Positions 8,926 to 18,227 of a DNA stretch of 64,000 bases are shown piece after piece. Position 1 is the stretch's first letter, and the number at the start of each line of letters is the position of its first letter. Both the position numbers and the translations under genes were made by a program. This DNA comes from Halovulum marinum (GTDB lineage Bacteria > Pseudomonadota > Alphaproteobacteria > Rhodobacterales > Rhodobacteraceae): contig NZ_WIND01000008.1 of assembly GCF_009697225.1 (NCBI RefSeq), positions 1-64,000 of the forward strand, written 5' to 3'. The notes beneath the pieces are model-generated. The model had not been told where the DNA came from. It made no database searches and saw only the letters and a list, made by a program, of their open reading frames with translations.

Positions 8926-9909
8926 TCACAGCGCGCCGGTGGCCAGCAGGATCTGCTTCCAGACCGCGGTCTCGTCGAGGATCGCGTATTCGCGGCGCAG
9001 GCCCCGGGGGCCGAATTCGGCATGGCTCAGACCCAGCACGTAGACCTCGGCGCCGGTCGGCGTGCCGAAGGCGCCCCAGCCGGAATGCTTGCCGTGCAGG
9101 CTCCAGCGGATCGCGGCGCGGGGCGGCATCATCGGGTCGTCGCGGCCGATGACGTGATGAATGGCAAAGGCGGCATCGGGAAAGGCCGCGCGCAGGCTGA
9201 TCCAGAACCGGTCCGCCTCCTCGCGCCCGTGGCCGGTCACGCCGCCGGGGTATTCCAGCTGGCAGGCGCGGTCGTATTCCGTGCCGATCACGGTGAAATC
9301 CGCGCCCATGATCCGGGTCAGGATGTCGGCGTACTTCGCGCCCCACGCATTGTCGTTGCCGCGCCCCTTGTAGGGCCCCTCGATGTCGGTGGCGGGGGTC
9401 AGCGGCTTCGTGCAGGCCTCGGGCCCACCCTCGCGCGCGATCTGGTCGCGGGCGAATTCGACCGGGTCCCAACCCATCTGGCGCACGATCGCGCCCTGGT
9501 CACGGATCAGCCATTCGTCGTTGATCTGGTTGTCGATGGCATGGCAGTCGGCGATGATCCGGTAGGTCAGCCGCTTTCCGGTCGCCTTGCCGTACACCCC
9601 GTCGCCCGCATGGGTCGCCTGCGACAGGATCCGGTGCGAGGACAGCAATCCTTCCTCGGGCGTGCCGGACCAGATCACGTCCTCGGCCAGCAAGGTGCGG
9701 TCGGGAAACTCGGCCAGCGTCGCCATGGTCGCGCCGATCACGCCCTGGTTGCCCTCAACCACCGACGACGGCGAGCGCACCACGATATCCGGCGCGTAGT
9801 ACCGGTGAAGCGTGGCGATGCCGCGATCCTCCCAGATCTCCCTGGTGATCCCGGTGATGTAGTCCGGGAAGTCCTTGAACCTGGAATCGAAACCTTTCAC
9901 GGGGTCCAT
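8926..9909 (-). CDS. Two-domain NTF2/SnoaL-like protein
   Basis: 327 residues with two NTF2-fold halves, each with a small-molecule cavity of the SnoaL polyketide-cyclase/ester-cyclase type. The first (about 20-150) includes HRYYAPDIVVRSPSSVVEG; the second (about 185-320) includes EEADRFWISLRAAFPDA and HGKHSGWGAFGTPTG. No signal peptide. It overlaps the 3' end of the lacI-type gene by 13 bases, so the two are translated together. It is one of four NTF2-fold genes in this locus and the only one with this particular pair of halves. The family covers dehydratases, isomerases and cyclases, and the reaction here is unknown. Confidence 0.78.
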   Translation of the reverse strand: MDPVKGFDSRFKDFPDYITGITREIWEDRGIATLHRYYAPDIVVRSPSSVVEGNQGVIGATMATLAEFPDRTLLAEDVIWSGTPEEGLLSSHRILSQATHAGDGVYGKATGKRLTYRIIADCHAIDNQINDEWLIRDQGAIVRQMGWDPVEFARDQIAREGGPEACTKPLTPATDIEGPYKGRGNDNAWGAKYADILTRIMGADFTVIGTEYDRACQLEYPGGVTGHGREEADRFWISLRAAFPDAAFAIHHVIGRDDPMMPPRAAIRWSLHGKHSGWGAFGTPTGAEVYVLGLSHAEFGPRGLRREYAILDETAVWKQILLATGAL

Positions 9910-10916
9910 CCTTCGGGTTTTCGGGCCGAGCTGCGCTGGATCAGCGGGCCGGGAATGCGGATCTTGTGGGGTTCGTCGTCGTCGCCCTCGATGAACGCGG
10001 CGAGCGCATCGACGGTGGCCTCGACCATGCGGTTCACCGGCTGGCGCACGGTGGTCAGATCGTAAGCCAGCCAGCTGGCGATCGGCACGTCGTCATAGCC
10101 GACAACCGAGACGTCGCCCGGGACCGACAGCCCCAGTTCGTGCCGCAGCACGTCCATCACGGCGAAGGCCATGTGATCGTTGCCGACGAACACCGCGTCG
10201 GGCCTGCCGGGGGCGGAGAACAGGTCCCGCGCCACGGCAACGGCGGTATCGCGGTTGTACATGCCGTCAACCACGGCAGCCGGCTTCATGCCATGCGCCG
10301 CCAGCCCGGCGATGAAACCGCGGGCGCGGTCGCGCCCGGTCGAGGCGCCCTGCCAGCCGGCGACATGTGCGATGCGCGAATGCCCCCCCGCGACGAGATA
10401 CTCGGCCACCTGCCGCCCGCCGCCGTAATTGTCCGAGGTCACCTCGGACAGGCGCGGATCGTCCTGACCGCGGTTGAACATCACCACCGGGATTCCGGCG
10501 GCATCGCAGCGCGCGGTCAGATCATAGGACATGGCGACCGAGGCGGTCACGATCCCCTCGACCTGGTAGTCCAGCAGCTCCTGCACCACCTGCGCGACGT
10601 TGGCGGTGTCGTTCCCGGCCATGAAGACCAGGATGTGATAACCCCTGGCCTGCAGCGCCCGGCTCAGCCTTTCGACAGCCTCGGGGTAGAACTGGTTGTC
10701 GAGATAGGCGACCACCAGCCCGATCATTCGCGTGCGCCCGGTGATCAACCCGCGCGCCAGCGCGTTCGGGCGATAGCCCAACTGCTCGGCCGCGGCGCGC
10801 ACCTTCGCGACGGTCTTCTTCGACGCGCTGGCGCCGGGAGTGAACACCCGGCTGACCGCCGACTGGCTGACGCCGGCAAGCCGGGCGACGTCGTTGGATG
10901 TGACCTTCTCGCTCAT
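9897..10916 (-). CDS. LacI-family transcriptional regulator
   Basis: 339 residues. The N-terminus has the LacI helix-turn-helix (SNDVARLAGVSQSAVSRVF) and hinge helix (YRPNALARGLITGRT), followed by a periplasmic-binding-protein-like sensor domain (GLVVAYLDNQFYPEAVERL) to the end. The ATG at 10916 overlaps the SDR stop as TGATG. It lies inside the operon it most likely controls; two LacI-type palindromes stand 8.4 kb upstream between the ABC ATPase gene and the divergent NTF2-fold gene (19318-19392). LacI regulators of this layout are usually repressors released by a sugar or pathway intermediate. Confidence 0.93.
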   Translation of the reverse strand: MSEKVTSNDVARLAGVSQSAVSRVFTPGASASKKTVAKVRAAAEQLGYRPNALARGLITGRTRMIGLVVAYLDNQFYPEAVERLSRALQARGYHILVFMAGNDTANVAQVVQELLDYQVEGIVTASVAMSYDLTARCDAAGIPVVMFNRGQDDPRLSEVTSDNYGGGRQVAEYLVAGGHSRIAHVAGWQGASTGRDRARGFIAGLAAHGMKPAAVVDGMYNRDTAVAVARDLFSAPGRPDAVFVGNDHMAFAVMDVLRHELGLSVPGDVSVVGYDDVPIASWLAYDLTTVRQPVNRMVEATVDALAAFIEGDDDEPHKIRIPGPLIQRSSARKPEGWTP

Positions 10917-11680
10917 CAGTCCGCCGTCCAGCCGCCGTCGACCAGCAGCGAAGTGCCCGTCACCAGCGACGAGGCGTCCGAGGCCAGGTAGACCACCGCG
11001 CCCATGATGTCCTCGACCTCGCCGACGCGGCCCAGCTTGATCTTCTCCTCGATCCAGCGCACCCGCTCGGGATTGGCGAAGGTGGCCTCGGTCAGCGGCG
11101 TGCGGACGAAGGTCGGGCAGATCGTGTTGACGCGGATGCGCTTCGGCCCCCATTCGATGGCCATCGACTTGGTGAAGCCTTCGACCGCGTGCTTGGTCGC
11201 GCAATAGACCGCCCGGTCGATGCCGCCGACATGGGCCATCTGGCTGGAAATGTTGATCAGGCTGCCGGGTTTCCCCGCCTGCGCCAGCCCGCGCGCTACC
11301 GCGCGGGTGAGGAAAAAGGCGCCCTTCAGGTTCAGGTCCGAGACCGCGTCGAAGTCCGTCTCGGTCGTCTCCAGCGCCGGGGAATGCCGCGCCAGCCCGG
11401 CCGAGTTCACCAGCACGTCGAACGGCCCTTCCGCCGACACCGACGCCTCGACCGAGGCGACGTCGGCCACGTCCAGCGGCAGGACATGCGCGGTCAGACC
11501 CTCGGCGGCGAACTCCTCGGCCAGCGCGTCAAGCTTGTCGCGGCTGCGCGCCGCCAGCCAGACCTCGGCTCCGGCCTGCCCCAGTGCGGCGGCACAGGCG
11601 CGACCGATACCGGACGACGCCCCCGCGACAAGCGCGCGGCGGCCATCCAGACGGAACGAAGGTGCGCGCGGCAGGCTCAT
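10916..11680 (-). CDS. Short-chain dehydrogenase/reductase
   Basis: 254 residues of a classical SDR: nucleotide-binding GASSGIG at 20-26, VNSAGLARHS (NAG-type motif), catalytic Ser in NISSQMA, and YCATK with Tyr at about 158. The C-terminal YLASDASSLVTGTSLLVDGG is the usual family ending. It should oxidise or reduce a secondary alcohol using NAD(P). Its ATG overlaps the stop of the preceding NTF2-fold gene (ATGA) and its stop overlaps the lacI start, so the three are coupled. With the HisD-like dehydrogenase it would provide two successive oxidations in the pathway. Confidence 0.92.
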   Translation of the reverse strand: MSLPRAPSFRLDGRRALVAGASSGIGRACAAALGQAGAEVWLAARSRDKLDALAEEFAAEGLTAHVLPLDVADVASVEASVSAEGPFDVLVNSAGLARHSPALETTETDFDAVSDLNLKGAFFLTRAVARGLAQAGKPGSLINISSQMAHVGGIDRAVYCATKHAVEGFTKSMAIEWGPKRIRVNTICPTFVRTPLTEATFANPERVRWIEEKIKLGRVGEVEDIMGAVVYLASDASSLVTGTSLLVDGGWTAD

Positions 11681-12732
11681 GCTACGGCCCTTCCGGTTTC
11701 GGGGTCATACCCCAGGCGGGCCTTGTTGAACTCGCGCATCCGCGCAAGCACGTCGACGCCGATCTGCGCGTACATGTCCAGCAGGTCGACCATGACCCAG
11801 TTCTCGCGGATCCGGCCGCCTTCCAGCCGCCAGAAATCGAGGCTGCGCATGGTGATCCGCCTGTTCACCGGCGGGATGCCCAGCCAGCCATCGTCGGTGA
11901 TGGTCTGGATCATGTCCGGCCAGCCGGTGACGGCGGCGTAGTTGCGGTCGCCGAAAAAATGGTACTCGATCTGATCGACATACGCGCCGCGATCCGGCAT
12001 CCCCTTCAGGAAGGGGATCTGGTGCCAGTTCCGGAAGCCCCGGATGCCGCGACCGGTGCCGATGCCCGACGGGCCGTACCACGTCATCCGTTCGTGCCAG
12101 AAACGCGGCATCTCCATGACCTCGGGGCCGCCCCGGGCGGGGTGCCGTTTCATGTGTTCCAGCATGTCGATGATGTGGCGGCAGCTCGCCATGCCTTCGG
12201 CCTCGTCCCACGGCCCCGGCACCAGGCCGTCCTGCGTTGCCGGGCCGGGCACATGCCATTCGCGGCCAAGGCTGGGCTGCATCGGCCAGGCGCCGGCCTG
12301 CATCATCACCTCGGGCAGGTCCCACAGCGCCTGGAACGCCACCACGCGCCCGTCCTCGAACCGGAAGAACTCGTGAAAGCGCAGGTGAACCATGTGCCCG
12401 GTCGGCGGAATGTCCATCCACGGTGCGCGGAACGTGCCGGTATAGTAGCCACCGCAGCCGACCCAGTCCGCGCCCTCGGGTGTCGGGCCGGCCATGACGA
12501 TGGTGTCCCGTCGCTCCAGATCCGGGATCGCGGCCAGCAGCGGCGCGTAGGCGCGGTCATAGAACGCCTCGGGCCCGTGCATCTCGCCGAAGGGATGCGC
12601 CAGCCGCGCCACGGCATCGGGGGCGAACACCGCCCGCATCGCGGCGCGGACGGTGCCTTCCTCGAAGTCGTACATCGCCCGGCGCAGCGGCGCGATCAGC
12701 GCCTTGTACCGGCTATGCCTGTCGGTGGTCAT
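11677..12732 (-). CDS. Two-domain NTF2/SnoaL-like protein (paralogue of the divergent gene at 19412)
   Basis: 351 residues, ATG at 12732 overlapping the hisD-like stop as ATGA. Two NTF2-fold halves: N-terminal around [20 protein letters not shown] and C-terminal around [20 protein letters not shown]. It shares distinctive blocks with the protein at 19412-20419: WYGPSGIG against [17 protein letters not shown] against NYAAVSGWP, and ENWVMVD against ENWVLLD, so the two are diverged paralogues. The family binds small molecules in a conical pocket and often catalyses dehydration, isomerisation or ring closure. No signal peptide. Its exact reaction cannot be read from sequence. Confidence 0.8.
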   Translation of the reverse strand: MTTDRHSRYKALIAPLRRAMYDFEEGTVRAAMRAVFAPDAVARLAHPFGEMHGPEAFYDRAYAPLLAAIPDLERRDTIVMAGPTPEGADWVGCGGYYTGTFRAPWMDIPPTGHMVHLRFHEFFRFEDGRVVAFQALWDLPEVMMQAGAWPMQPSLGREWHVPGPATQDGLVPGPWDEAEGMASCRHIIDMLEHMKRHPARGGPEVMEMPRFWHERMTWYGPSGIGTGRGIRGFRNWHQIPFLKGMPDRGAYVDQIEYHFFGDRNYAAVTGWPDMIQTITDDGWLGIPPVNRRITMRSLDFWRLEGGRIRENWVMVDLLDMYAQIGVDVLARMREFNKARLGYDPETGRAVA

Positions 12733-14039
12733 TCCGCCGCGGCCCCGTAGGCGATGTTCTTGCCGCCATAGCGGCGGACACGCAGGTTGCACTGTTCGGC
12801 ATGTCCGACGAAGCCTTCCAGCATGCACAGACGCGAGCCGTATTCGCCGATCAGAGTCGCGGCCTCGTCCGTCGTCACCCTTTGGTAACTGTGGGTCTTC
12901 AGGAACTTGCCGACCCACAGACCGCCGGTATAGCGCCCGGCCTTTCTGGTCGGCAGCGTGTGGTTGGTGCCGATCACCTTGTCGCCGTTGGCCACGTTGG
13001 TCCGCGGCCCCAGGAACAGCGCGCCATAGCTGTGCATGTTCTGAAGGTACCAGTCGTCGCGGTCGGTCATCACCTGCACATGCTCGCTGGCGATGTCGTT
13101 CGCGACTTCCAGCATCTCGTCATGGCTGGCGCAGAGGATCACCTCGCCAAAGTCGTTCCAGCTGGTGCGCGCGGTTTCGGCGGTCGGCAGAATCTGAAGG
13201 ATCCGGTCGATTTCGGACAGCGTCTCCTCGGCCAGCTTGCGCGAGTTCGTCACCAGAACCGCGGGCGAGTCGTAGCCATGCTCGGCCTGCCCCAGCAGGT
13301 CGGTGGCGCACATCTCGGCATCGACGGTCTCGTCGGCGATCACCATGGTCTCGGTCGGCCCGGCGAACAGGTCGATGCCGACGCGGCCGAAAAGCTGCCG
13401 CTTGGCCTCGGCCACGAAGGCGTTGCCGGGGCCGACCAGCATGTGCACCGGCTCGATGGTCGCGGTGCCGATGGCCATCGCGCCGACGGCCTGGATGCCG
13501 CCCAGGACATAGATCTCGTGCGCGCCGCCCAGGTGCATGGCGGCGATCACGCCCGGGTTCGGCTTGCCCCCGAAGGGCGGCGTGCAGGCGATGATGCGCG
13601 GCACGCCGGCGACCTTGGCGGTCGCGACCGACATGTGCGCGCTGGCGACCATCGGGAACTTGCCGCCGGGCACATAGCACCCCACAGACTGCACCGGGAT
13701 GTTCCTGTGGCCGAGGATCACGCCCGGCAACGTCTCGACCTCGATATCCAGCATCGAACCCCGCTGCGCCTGGGCGAACTTGGTCACCTGCTCCTGCGCG
13801 AACCTGATGTCGGCCAGTTCCCGCTCGGAAAGCTGGCCGATCAGGGCGTCGATCTCGCCCCGGGTCAGGCGGAAACTGGCGGGGGTGTACTTGTCGAACG
13901 TTTCGCTCAGCTCGCGCACGGCGGCGTCGCCGCGCGCCTCGATGTCTGCCAGCGTGGTCTCGACCACGGCCCGGACCCTGGCGTCATCCTCGGCCCGGTC
14001 GGCCTCGGGTTTGCCGCGTTTCAAATGCTCGATCGTCAT
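12729..14039 (-). CDS. Histidinol dehydrogenase-family zinc dehydrogenase (catabolic paralogue)
   Basis: 436 residues with the HisD fold: [15 protein letters not shown] (nucleotide-binding region), [31 protein letters not shown], and zinc/catalytic region [17 protein letters not shown] with GTNHTLPT further on. HisD oxidises an alcohol to an acid in two NAD-linked steps. The surroundings contain no other his gene, and the same family includes the sulfopropanediol dehydrogenase HpsN, so this is more likely a catabolic alcohol or sugar-alcohol dehydrogenase than a histidine biosynthetic enzyme. It is the first soluble oxidoreductase of the operon and is coupled (ATGA) to the next gene. Confidence 0.85.
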   Translation of the reverse strand: MTIEHLKRGKPEADRAEDDARVRAVVETTLADIEARGDAAVRELSETFDKYTPASFRLTRGEIDALIGQLSERELADIRFAQEQVTKFAQAQRGSMLDIEVETLPGVILGHRNIPVQSVGCYVPGGKFPMVASAHMSVATAKVAGVPRIIACTPPFGGKPNPGVIAAMHLGGAHEIYVLGGIQAVGAMAIGTATIEPVHMLVGPGNAFVAEAKRQLFGRVGIDLFAGPTETMVIADETVDAEMCATDLLGQAEHGYDSPAVLVTNSRKLAEETLSEIDRILQILPTAETARTSWNDFGEVILCASHDEMLEVANDIASEHVQVMTDRDDWYLQNMHSYGALFLGPRTNVANGDKVIGTNHTLPTRKAGRYTGGLWVGKFLKTHSYQRVTTDEAATLIGEYGSRLCMLEGFVGHAEQCNLRVRRYGGKNIAYGAAAE

Positions 14040-14054
14040 GTTCCGGATTCCTCT

Positions 14055-14594
14055 TCAGACCGCGCCGATTTCGGGACGCGGAGGTTCTTTCTCGCCGCGA
14101 TCGAAGGCCTCCCAGCCCTCGCCGTTGAAGACATCGACGCCCAGCTGGGCCAGCACATGGGGGAAGTCGACCATCACCCAGTTGTCGGTGATGCGGCCAT
14201 CCTCGACCTTCCAGAAATCCATGTAGCGGATCTCGACCCGCCTGCCGGTCGGCGCGACACCCATGAACTCGCCCGCGTGGGTGGCTTCCTGGCGACCGAA
14301 GGCGGCGGCCCATTCGCCCATGAACAGCCGTGCTTCGTCGATGCAGGTCTTGTCCCTGAAAGCGGCCTGGAACGGGCGCTGCCAGTTATCCTGAAACTCG
14401 CGCAGGCCATTCTTGGTGCCGCAGCCCCGGTTGCCCATCCAGCGGAAGCTTGCCGCGAAGAACTGGCCGATGTCGTCGATGCGGTGGTCGTTCAGACCGT
14501 CCACCATGCCCTCGATCACGGCGCGGGTTTCCCCGGTCTTGCTCATGTCGGTGCCACGGCTCAGCGCGGCCTGTTCGGGTCTGGAGCCCTTCAT
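14055..14594 (-). CDS. Single-domain NTF2/SnoaL-like protein
   Basis: 179 residues forming one SnoaL-like domain: GETRAVIEGMVDGLNDHRID helix region, FFAASFRWMGNRGCG, and C-terminal GRRVEIRYMDFWKVEDGRI plus TDNWVMVDFPHVLAQLGVDV. The last block is very like that in the larger paralogues of the locus ([19 protein letters not shown]), so it is probably related to their C-terminal half. The ATG at 14594 follows AAAGGA, and overlaps the stop of the 40-codon ORF upstream. An internal Met at residue 17 is an alternative start. Confidence 0.8.
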   Translation of the reverse strand: MKGSRPEQAALSRGTDMSKTGETRAVIEGMVDGLNDHRIDDIGQFFAASFRWMGNRGCGTKNGLREFQDNWQRPFQAAFRDKTCIDEARLFMGEWAAAFGRQEATHAGEFMGVAPTGRRVEIRYMDFWKVEDGRITDNWVMVDFPHVLAQLGVDVFNGEGWEAFDRGEKEPPRPEIGAV

Positions 14595-14713
14595 CGTCCT
14601 GTCCTTTCACCTGAATGCCGTCGGAAACGGACAGGCCGCAGGATGAAGTCGCGGGGCAGCCGGTTCAGCGCCGGGTGCCGCGACATGCCCGAGGTGCGGA
14701 AATGCCGGCTCAT
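14591..14713 (-). CDS. 40-residue Arg-rich small ORF, coupled at both ends
   Basis: An ATG at 14713 overlaps the stop of the ABC permease as ATGA, and the TGA at 14593-14591 overlaps the ATG of the next gene, again as ATGA. The peptide is 40 residues with 11 Arg, beginning MSRHFRTSGMSRHP, without a membrane segment or Cys. It fills almost exactly the gap between two operon genes. Either it is a real small protein or it serves to carry ribosomes across the gap to the next start (a Shine-Dalgarno for that gene lies inside it). Chance is also possible in GC-rich DNA. I know no family for it. Confidence 0.35.
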   Translation of the reverse strand: MSRHFRTSGMSRHPALNRLPRDFILRPVRFRRHSGERTGR

Positions 14714-15864
14714 CCCTTCACCGCCCCCGCGGTCAGGCCGCTGACGATCTGGCGCTGGAACACCATCACCAGCAGGAACAGCGGCGCGGTGATCGAGACG
14801 GCGGCGGCGACGGCCTCGACCTGGTCGGTGGTCGTGGTTTCGCGATTGAAGTAGCCGGCGATGGCCGGGACCATGGTCATGTTCGACTGGTCCAGCAGCA
14901 GCGAGGTCACGAGAAAGTCGTTGTAGCCCAGCAGGAAGCTGAACAGCCCGGTGGTGATCACCCCCGGCCACATCACCGGCATGATCACCCAGCGGAACGC
15001 CTGGAAATGGGTGCAGCCGTCGACACGGGCGGCCTCGTCCAGCTCGGCCGGGATGTTCTGGAAGAAGCTGCGCAGCATCCAGATCGTGAACGGCTGGTTG
15101 ATCGCCACCAGCACCGCGATCACCGACAGCGGCTGGCCATAGAGCGTGGGCGCATTCTCGCCCAGGATCGGGCGCAGGATCTCGGCCGAGTTGATGAACA
15201 CCGGCAGGTAGCCCGCGACCAGCACCGAGTGCGGCAGCGCCCGGAAGATCAGCGCGACGACCAGGATCCAGAATGCCAGGTTCGACCCCGCCCGGGCCAG
15301 CGCATAGCCCGCCAGCGTGCCCACGGTCAGCGAAACCAGCACCACGCCCAGCGTCACCTGCAGCGAATTGACGAAGTTGCGCCAGAAGGCGTTCTCGACC
15401 CAGACCGCCTGATAATTTTCGGTGGTCACGCCCAGCAGCGGCTCCAGCCCCAGCGCGGCGTTCAGCGCGTCGGTGATCGGCGGCAGGAGCACGAAACCGA
15501 CAAGCACGAACCCCAGCCCCAGCGCCGCCGCCGCGACGATCCAGCCCAGCACCGGCGGGATCACCGCGGCCATCCCGGCGACCATCGCCGGCAGCCCGCG
15601 CACCGCGGCGCGGTAGGTCAGCCACAGGAGCCCGCCAAGGGCCAGCATATCCAGCGCCGTCAGCCCCTTTCCCTGCGCCCGCGTTGCGGGTCCGAAGACC
15701 ACGGCCAGCGGGTTGGCGGCAAAGGCGTCGATGGGAACCTTGAAGCTCATCACCGCGATCCAGAAGATCGGGAAGGCGGCCAGCAGGCACCAGAAGGCCA
15801 GGAACGCGGCCGACGACAGGCGCAGCGACAGCGGCTGGCGCAGGGCTTTCGGCATGTCTGACAT
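14710..15864 (-). CDS. CUT1-type sugar ABC transporter, inner-membrane permease (MalG-like)
   Basis: 384 residues with the MalG-type permease fold. The first membrane segment is at about 16-38. An unusually long insert with extra hydrophobic helices (about 65-130) precedes the usual permease core. The EAA loop, which contacts the ATPase, reads DEAARVDGCTHFQAFRWVIMP. MalG-type permeases are ~280 residues, so the extra ~100 N-terminal residues are notable. Its ATG overlaps the stop of the upstream permease (TGATG). With its partner it forms the membrane channel for the substrate of the operon. Confidence 0.92.
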   Translation of the reverse strand: MSDMPKALRQPLSLRLSSAAFLAFWCLLAAFPIFWIAVMSFKVPIDAFAANPLAVVFGPATRAQGKGLTALDMLALGGLLWLTYRAAVRGLPAMVAGMAAVIPPVLGWIVAAAALGLGFVLVGFVLLPPITDALNAALGLEPLLGVTTENYQAVWVENAFWRNFVNSLQVTLGVVLVSLTVGTLAGYALARAGSNLAFWILVVALIFRALPHSVLVAGYLPVFINSAEILRPILGENAPTLYGQPLSVIAVLVAINQPFTIWMLRSFFQNIPAELDEAARVDGCTHFQAFRWVIMPVMWPGVITTGLFSFLLGYNDFLVTSLLLDQSNMTMVPAIAGYFNRETTTTDQVEAVAAAVSITAPLFLLVMVFQRQIVSGLTAGAVKG

Positions 15865-16886
15865 CAGTGCGCCCCCCTATGGTCGCGCCAGGTCCGGCGC
15901 AGCAGCGGGATCAGCAGGATCACGATCCCGACCATCGTCAGCATCGCCGAGGCCGAGGCCCGGCTGACCGAGCGGTTGCCCGCGTCGTCCGGCGTCAGCA
16001 GGTCATAGGTCAGGTACTGCAGCGAGATGACGTGCGCCTCGGAGCGGAAGCCGATGATCTCTTCGAAGACGCGGTAGGCGTCCATCAGGTGGATCAGCGC
16101 GATGAACACGATCAGCGGCATCAGGTGCGGGATCACGACATAGCGCAGCCGCTCGAACCGCGAGGCGCCGTCGATGATCGCCGCCTCGACCGCGTCCCGG
16201 TTCACGCCCTGTAGCCCGGCGTAGAACACCACGAAGGCGAACGGCGCGACGTGCCAGACGCGGTAGAACAGCATCAGCAGCTCGATGCTCCAGCCCTGCG
16301 CGAAGACGGCGATGTCCTCGCCGGTCCAGCCCTCGATCATCCGCGTCAGGATGCCGTCGCCGACGAACAGCCAGCGGATCGACAGCGCGCCGATGACCGG
16401 GGTGATGATGAAGGGCAGCAACGAGATGAAGATCACCTGGCCCCGGAACGCCTTGGCGGTGTTGTTGACCGCCAGCGCGATCGCCAGACCGGCCAGGATC
16501 ACCAGCGGCAGGGTGATGAAGGTGAAGGTCAGCGTGAAGCGCAGCGCCCGCCAGAAATCGATCCCCATGAGCGCGCCGTAGTCGAAGCCGGAGATGGCAT
16601 CCCAGGCGCGGGCTGGCTCCAGCACGTTGCGATAGCTTTGCAGGCCGACGAATGTCGTCGTGGTCTGGACCTTGCCGTTCTCGTCCAGCACCGGCCGGGT
16701 GCGCAACGCGGTTGCGCAGGTCTGTTCCAGGAAACCGGGGGTGCAGGTCTCGACCTCGACGGTCTCGATCACCGGCTGCGTGAGGTAGAAGCTCTGCAGG
16801 AACACGCTGACCAGTGGCGCGGCAATGAACAGCAGCATCATCACGACCGAGGGCGCGACGAAAGCGGCGAAGGTCTTGAACTTCAT
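15864..16886 (-). CDS. CUT1-type sugar ABC transporter, inner-membrane permease (MalF-like)
   Basis: 340 residues with an N-terminal membrane anchor, a periplasmic loop (about 36-90, containing two Cys that could pair), and the permease core from about 105. The EAA loop reads VEAAIIDGASRFERLRYVVIP. It pairs with the MalG-like permease encoded immediately downstream. It is separated from the binding-protein gene by 71 bases that hold a perfect GC hairpin. Confidence 0.92.
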   Translation of the reverse strand: MKFKTFAAFVAPSVVMMLLFIAAPLVSVFLQSFYLTQPVIETVEVETCTPGFLEQTCATALRTRPVLDENGKVQTTTTFVGLQSYRNVLEPARAWDAISGFDYGALMGIDFWRALRFTLTFTFITLPLVILAGLAIALAVNNTAKAFRGQVIFISLLPFIITPVIGALSIRWLFVGDGILTRMIEGWTGEDIAVFAQGWSIELLMLFYRVWHVAPFAFVVFYAGLQGVNRDAVEAAIIDGASRFERLRYVVIPHLMPLIVFIALIHLMDAYRVFEEIIGFRSEAHVISLQYLTYDLLTPDDAGNRSVSRASASAMLTMVGIVILLIPLLRRTWRDHRGAH

Positions 16887-16922
16887 GGGCCTGCCCTGCG
16901 GTGGACGGTGAAATCAGCGCGG

Positions 16923-16949
16923 GCCCGCCCCGAACGCGCCGGGGCGGGC
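16923..16949 (-). terminator. Intercistronic GC hairpin after the sugar-type binding-protein gene
   Basis: Perfect 10-bp stem: GCCCGCCCCG at 16923-16932 pairs with CGGGGCGGGC at 16940-16949 around a 7-base loop. It begins 9 bases past the stop of the binding-protein gene and lies before the permease start at 16886. There is no T-run, so it is more likely a partial terminator or 3'-end stabiliser that keeps binding protein above permease than a full stop. Confidence 0.7.
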
Positions 16950-16957
16950 TTGCGGCG

Positions 16958-18178
16958 TCACTTCAGGACGCCGGCTTCCTTGGCGGCGGTGACATACTCG
17001 GCCTCGACGGCGGCCAGCGCCTCCTCGGCCGAACGCTCGCCGGTGAAAAATCCGGGCAGCTGGTTCCCGAGCGCCGAGTGCATCAGCCCCATCTGCGTGG
17101 TCGAGGGATAGGCTGGCGGCGGCGGGTTGTGGATCGCGGTCGCGATTGCGCCCTGCGCCAGACGCGTCGGCTGATAGCCGTCCACCAGCCAGATCGCGTC
17201 GTCGTTGTGTTCGGCGACCATCTCGGTGTCCATGCCCTCCATCGCCAGGCGGAAGGCGGCTTCGGCCTCTTCGTCGGTGATGTTCCTGGCGATCACGATT
17301 CCGTCCCACCACAGGGTGGTCGCGGGCGGGTTGCCCTCGGCGGCCAGCGGAGCAGCGGCGCCCTCGACCTTTCCGACCACGGTGCTTTCGGAGGCGTCGT
17401 CCATCGCCCCGCCCCGGCTGGCCCACAGGTTCGCCATCGCGATCTTGCCCTGCTGGAACTGCTGCTGGACATAGGTGGAATCCGAGGACAGGTACTCGGG
17501 GTCCATGTAGGCCGTCAGCGCCTTCATCATCTCCAGCGTCCTGATGCCAGCCTCGTTGTTGACGGACGGATTGCCCGCATCGTCGTACCAGGTGCCGCCG
17601 TACCCGACGAACATGTTGTTGAAGTCCTGCGCCAGGTTCCAGCCGGACTGCATTGTTGCGCCCAGCGGATAGTCGACGGCGCCGGCCTCCTGGATCGCGG
17701 CGGCGACCTCGAGCAACTCGTCGTATGTGCCGGGAACTTCCAGCCCCAGCTCGTCGAAGATGTCCGCGCGGTACATCAGGTGCTGGGTGTTCACCATCAT
17801 CGCCACGGCCATGATCTTTCCGTCGATGCGAATCAGCTGGTTCGGCTTCAGATGAGCGCCGTATTTCTCGACCAGATCGTCCAGCGGCCGGATGGTGCCC
17901 TCGTTGATCAGCGGCGTGATGGTGCCGTTCGAGACGCCGCCCAGATGGTACAACGACGGGCTTGCCGCGAAGGCCGCCGGCTGCTTGGTGCGAAACTCCT
18001 GGTCCAGTTCGGCCTCGAAGTTGCCGCACTCGGCCATGGCGTCGGTAACCGACTTCCACGCCTCGAAACCCGCGCTCAGCGACTTGATCGGGATCTCGTT
18101 CTGATATCCGCAGCCCGCCCAGGCGGTGCCGGATGCCAGCACCATCGCGCCGGCCAGCATCAATGCCTTGATCTTCAT
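16958..18178 (-). CDS. ABC transporter periplasmic substrate-binding protein (sugar type, family 1)
   Basis: 406 residues with a clear Sec signal peptide (MKIKALMLAGAMVLASGTAWAG, cleavage after AWA). The mature part is an extracellular solute-binding protein family 1 fold: QHLMYRADIFDELGLEVPGT and GKIAMANLWASRGGAM are typical sugar-binding-protein segments. The ATG at 18178 is the first start in frame with a signal peptide directly after it. It delivers the substrate to the two permeases downstream. The pocket sequence does not identify the ligand; CUT1 systems take oligosaccharides, polyols and glycerol derivatives. Confidence 0.92.
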   Translation of the reverse strand: MKIKALMLAGAMVLASGTAWAGCGYQNEIPIKSLSAGFEAWKSVTDAMAECGNFEAELDQEFRTKQPAAFAASPSLYHLGGVSNGTITPLINEGTIRPLDDLVEKYGAHLKPNQLIRIDGKIMAVAMMVNTQHLMYRADIFDELGLEVPGTYDELLEVAAAIQEAGAVDYPLGATMQSGWNLAQDFNNMFVGYGGTWYDDAGNPSVNNEAGIRTLEMMKALTAYMDPEYLSSDSTYVQQQFQQGKIAMANLWASRGGAMDDASESTVVGKVEGAAAPLAAEGNPPATTLWWDGIVIARNITDEEAEAAFRLAMEGMDTEMVAEHNDDAIWLVDGYQPTRLAQGAIATAIHNPPPPAYPSTTQMGLMHSALGNQLPGFFTGERSAEEALAAVEAEYVTAAKEAGVLK

Positions 18179-18227
18179 GTTGCAGTCTCCCTGTTGTGGG
18201 GCGGGCGTTGCCGCCGAATGCAAGGCG

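Noticed and set aside
12801-14744. 647-codon plus-strand open frame opposite the HisD-like and NTF2-fold genes
   Set aside because: It is the antisense of well-supported genes, is His/Gly/Val-rich as expected from GC-rich shadows, and has no motif.
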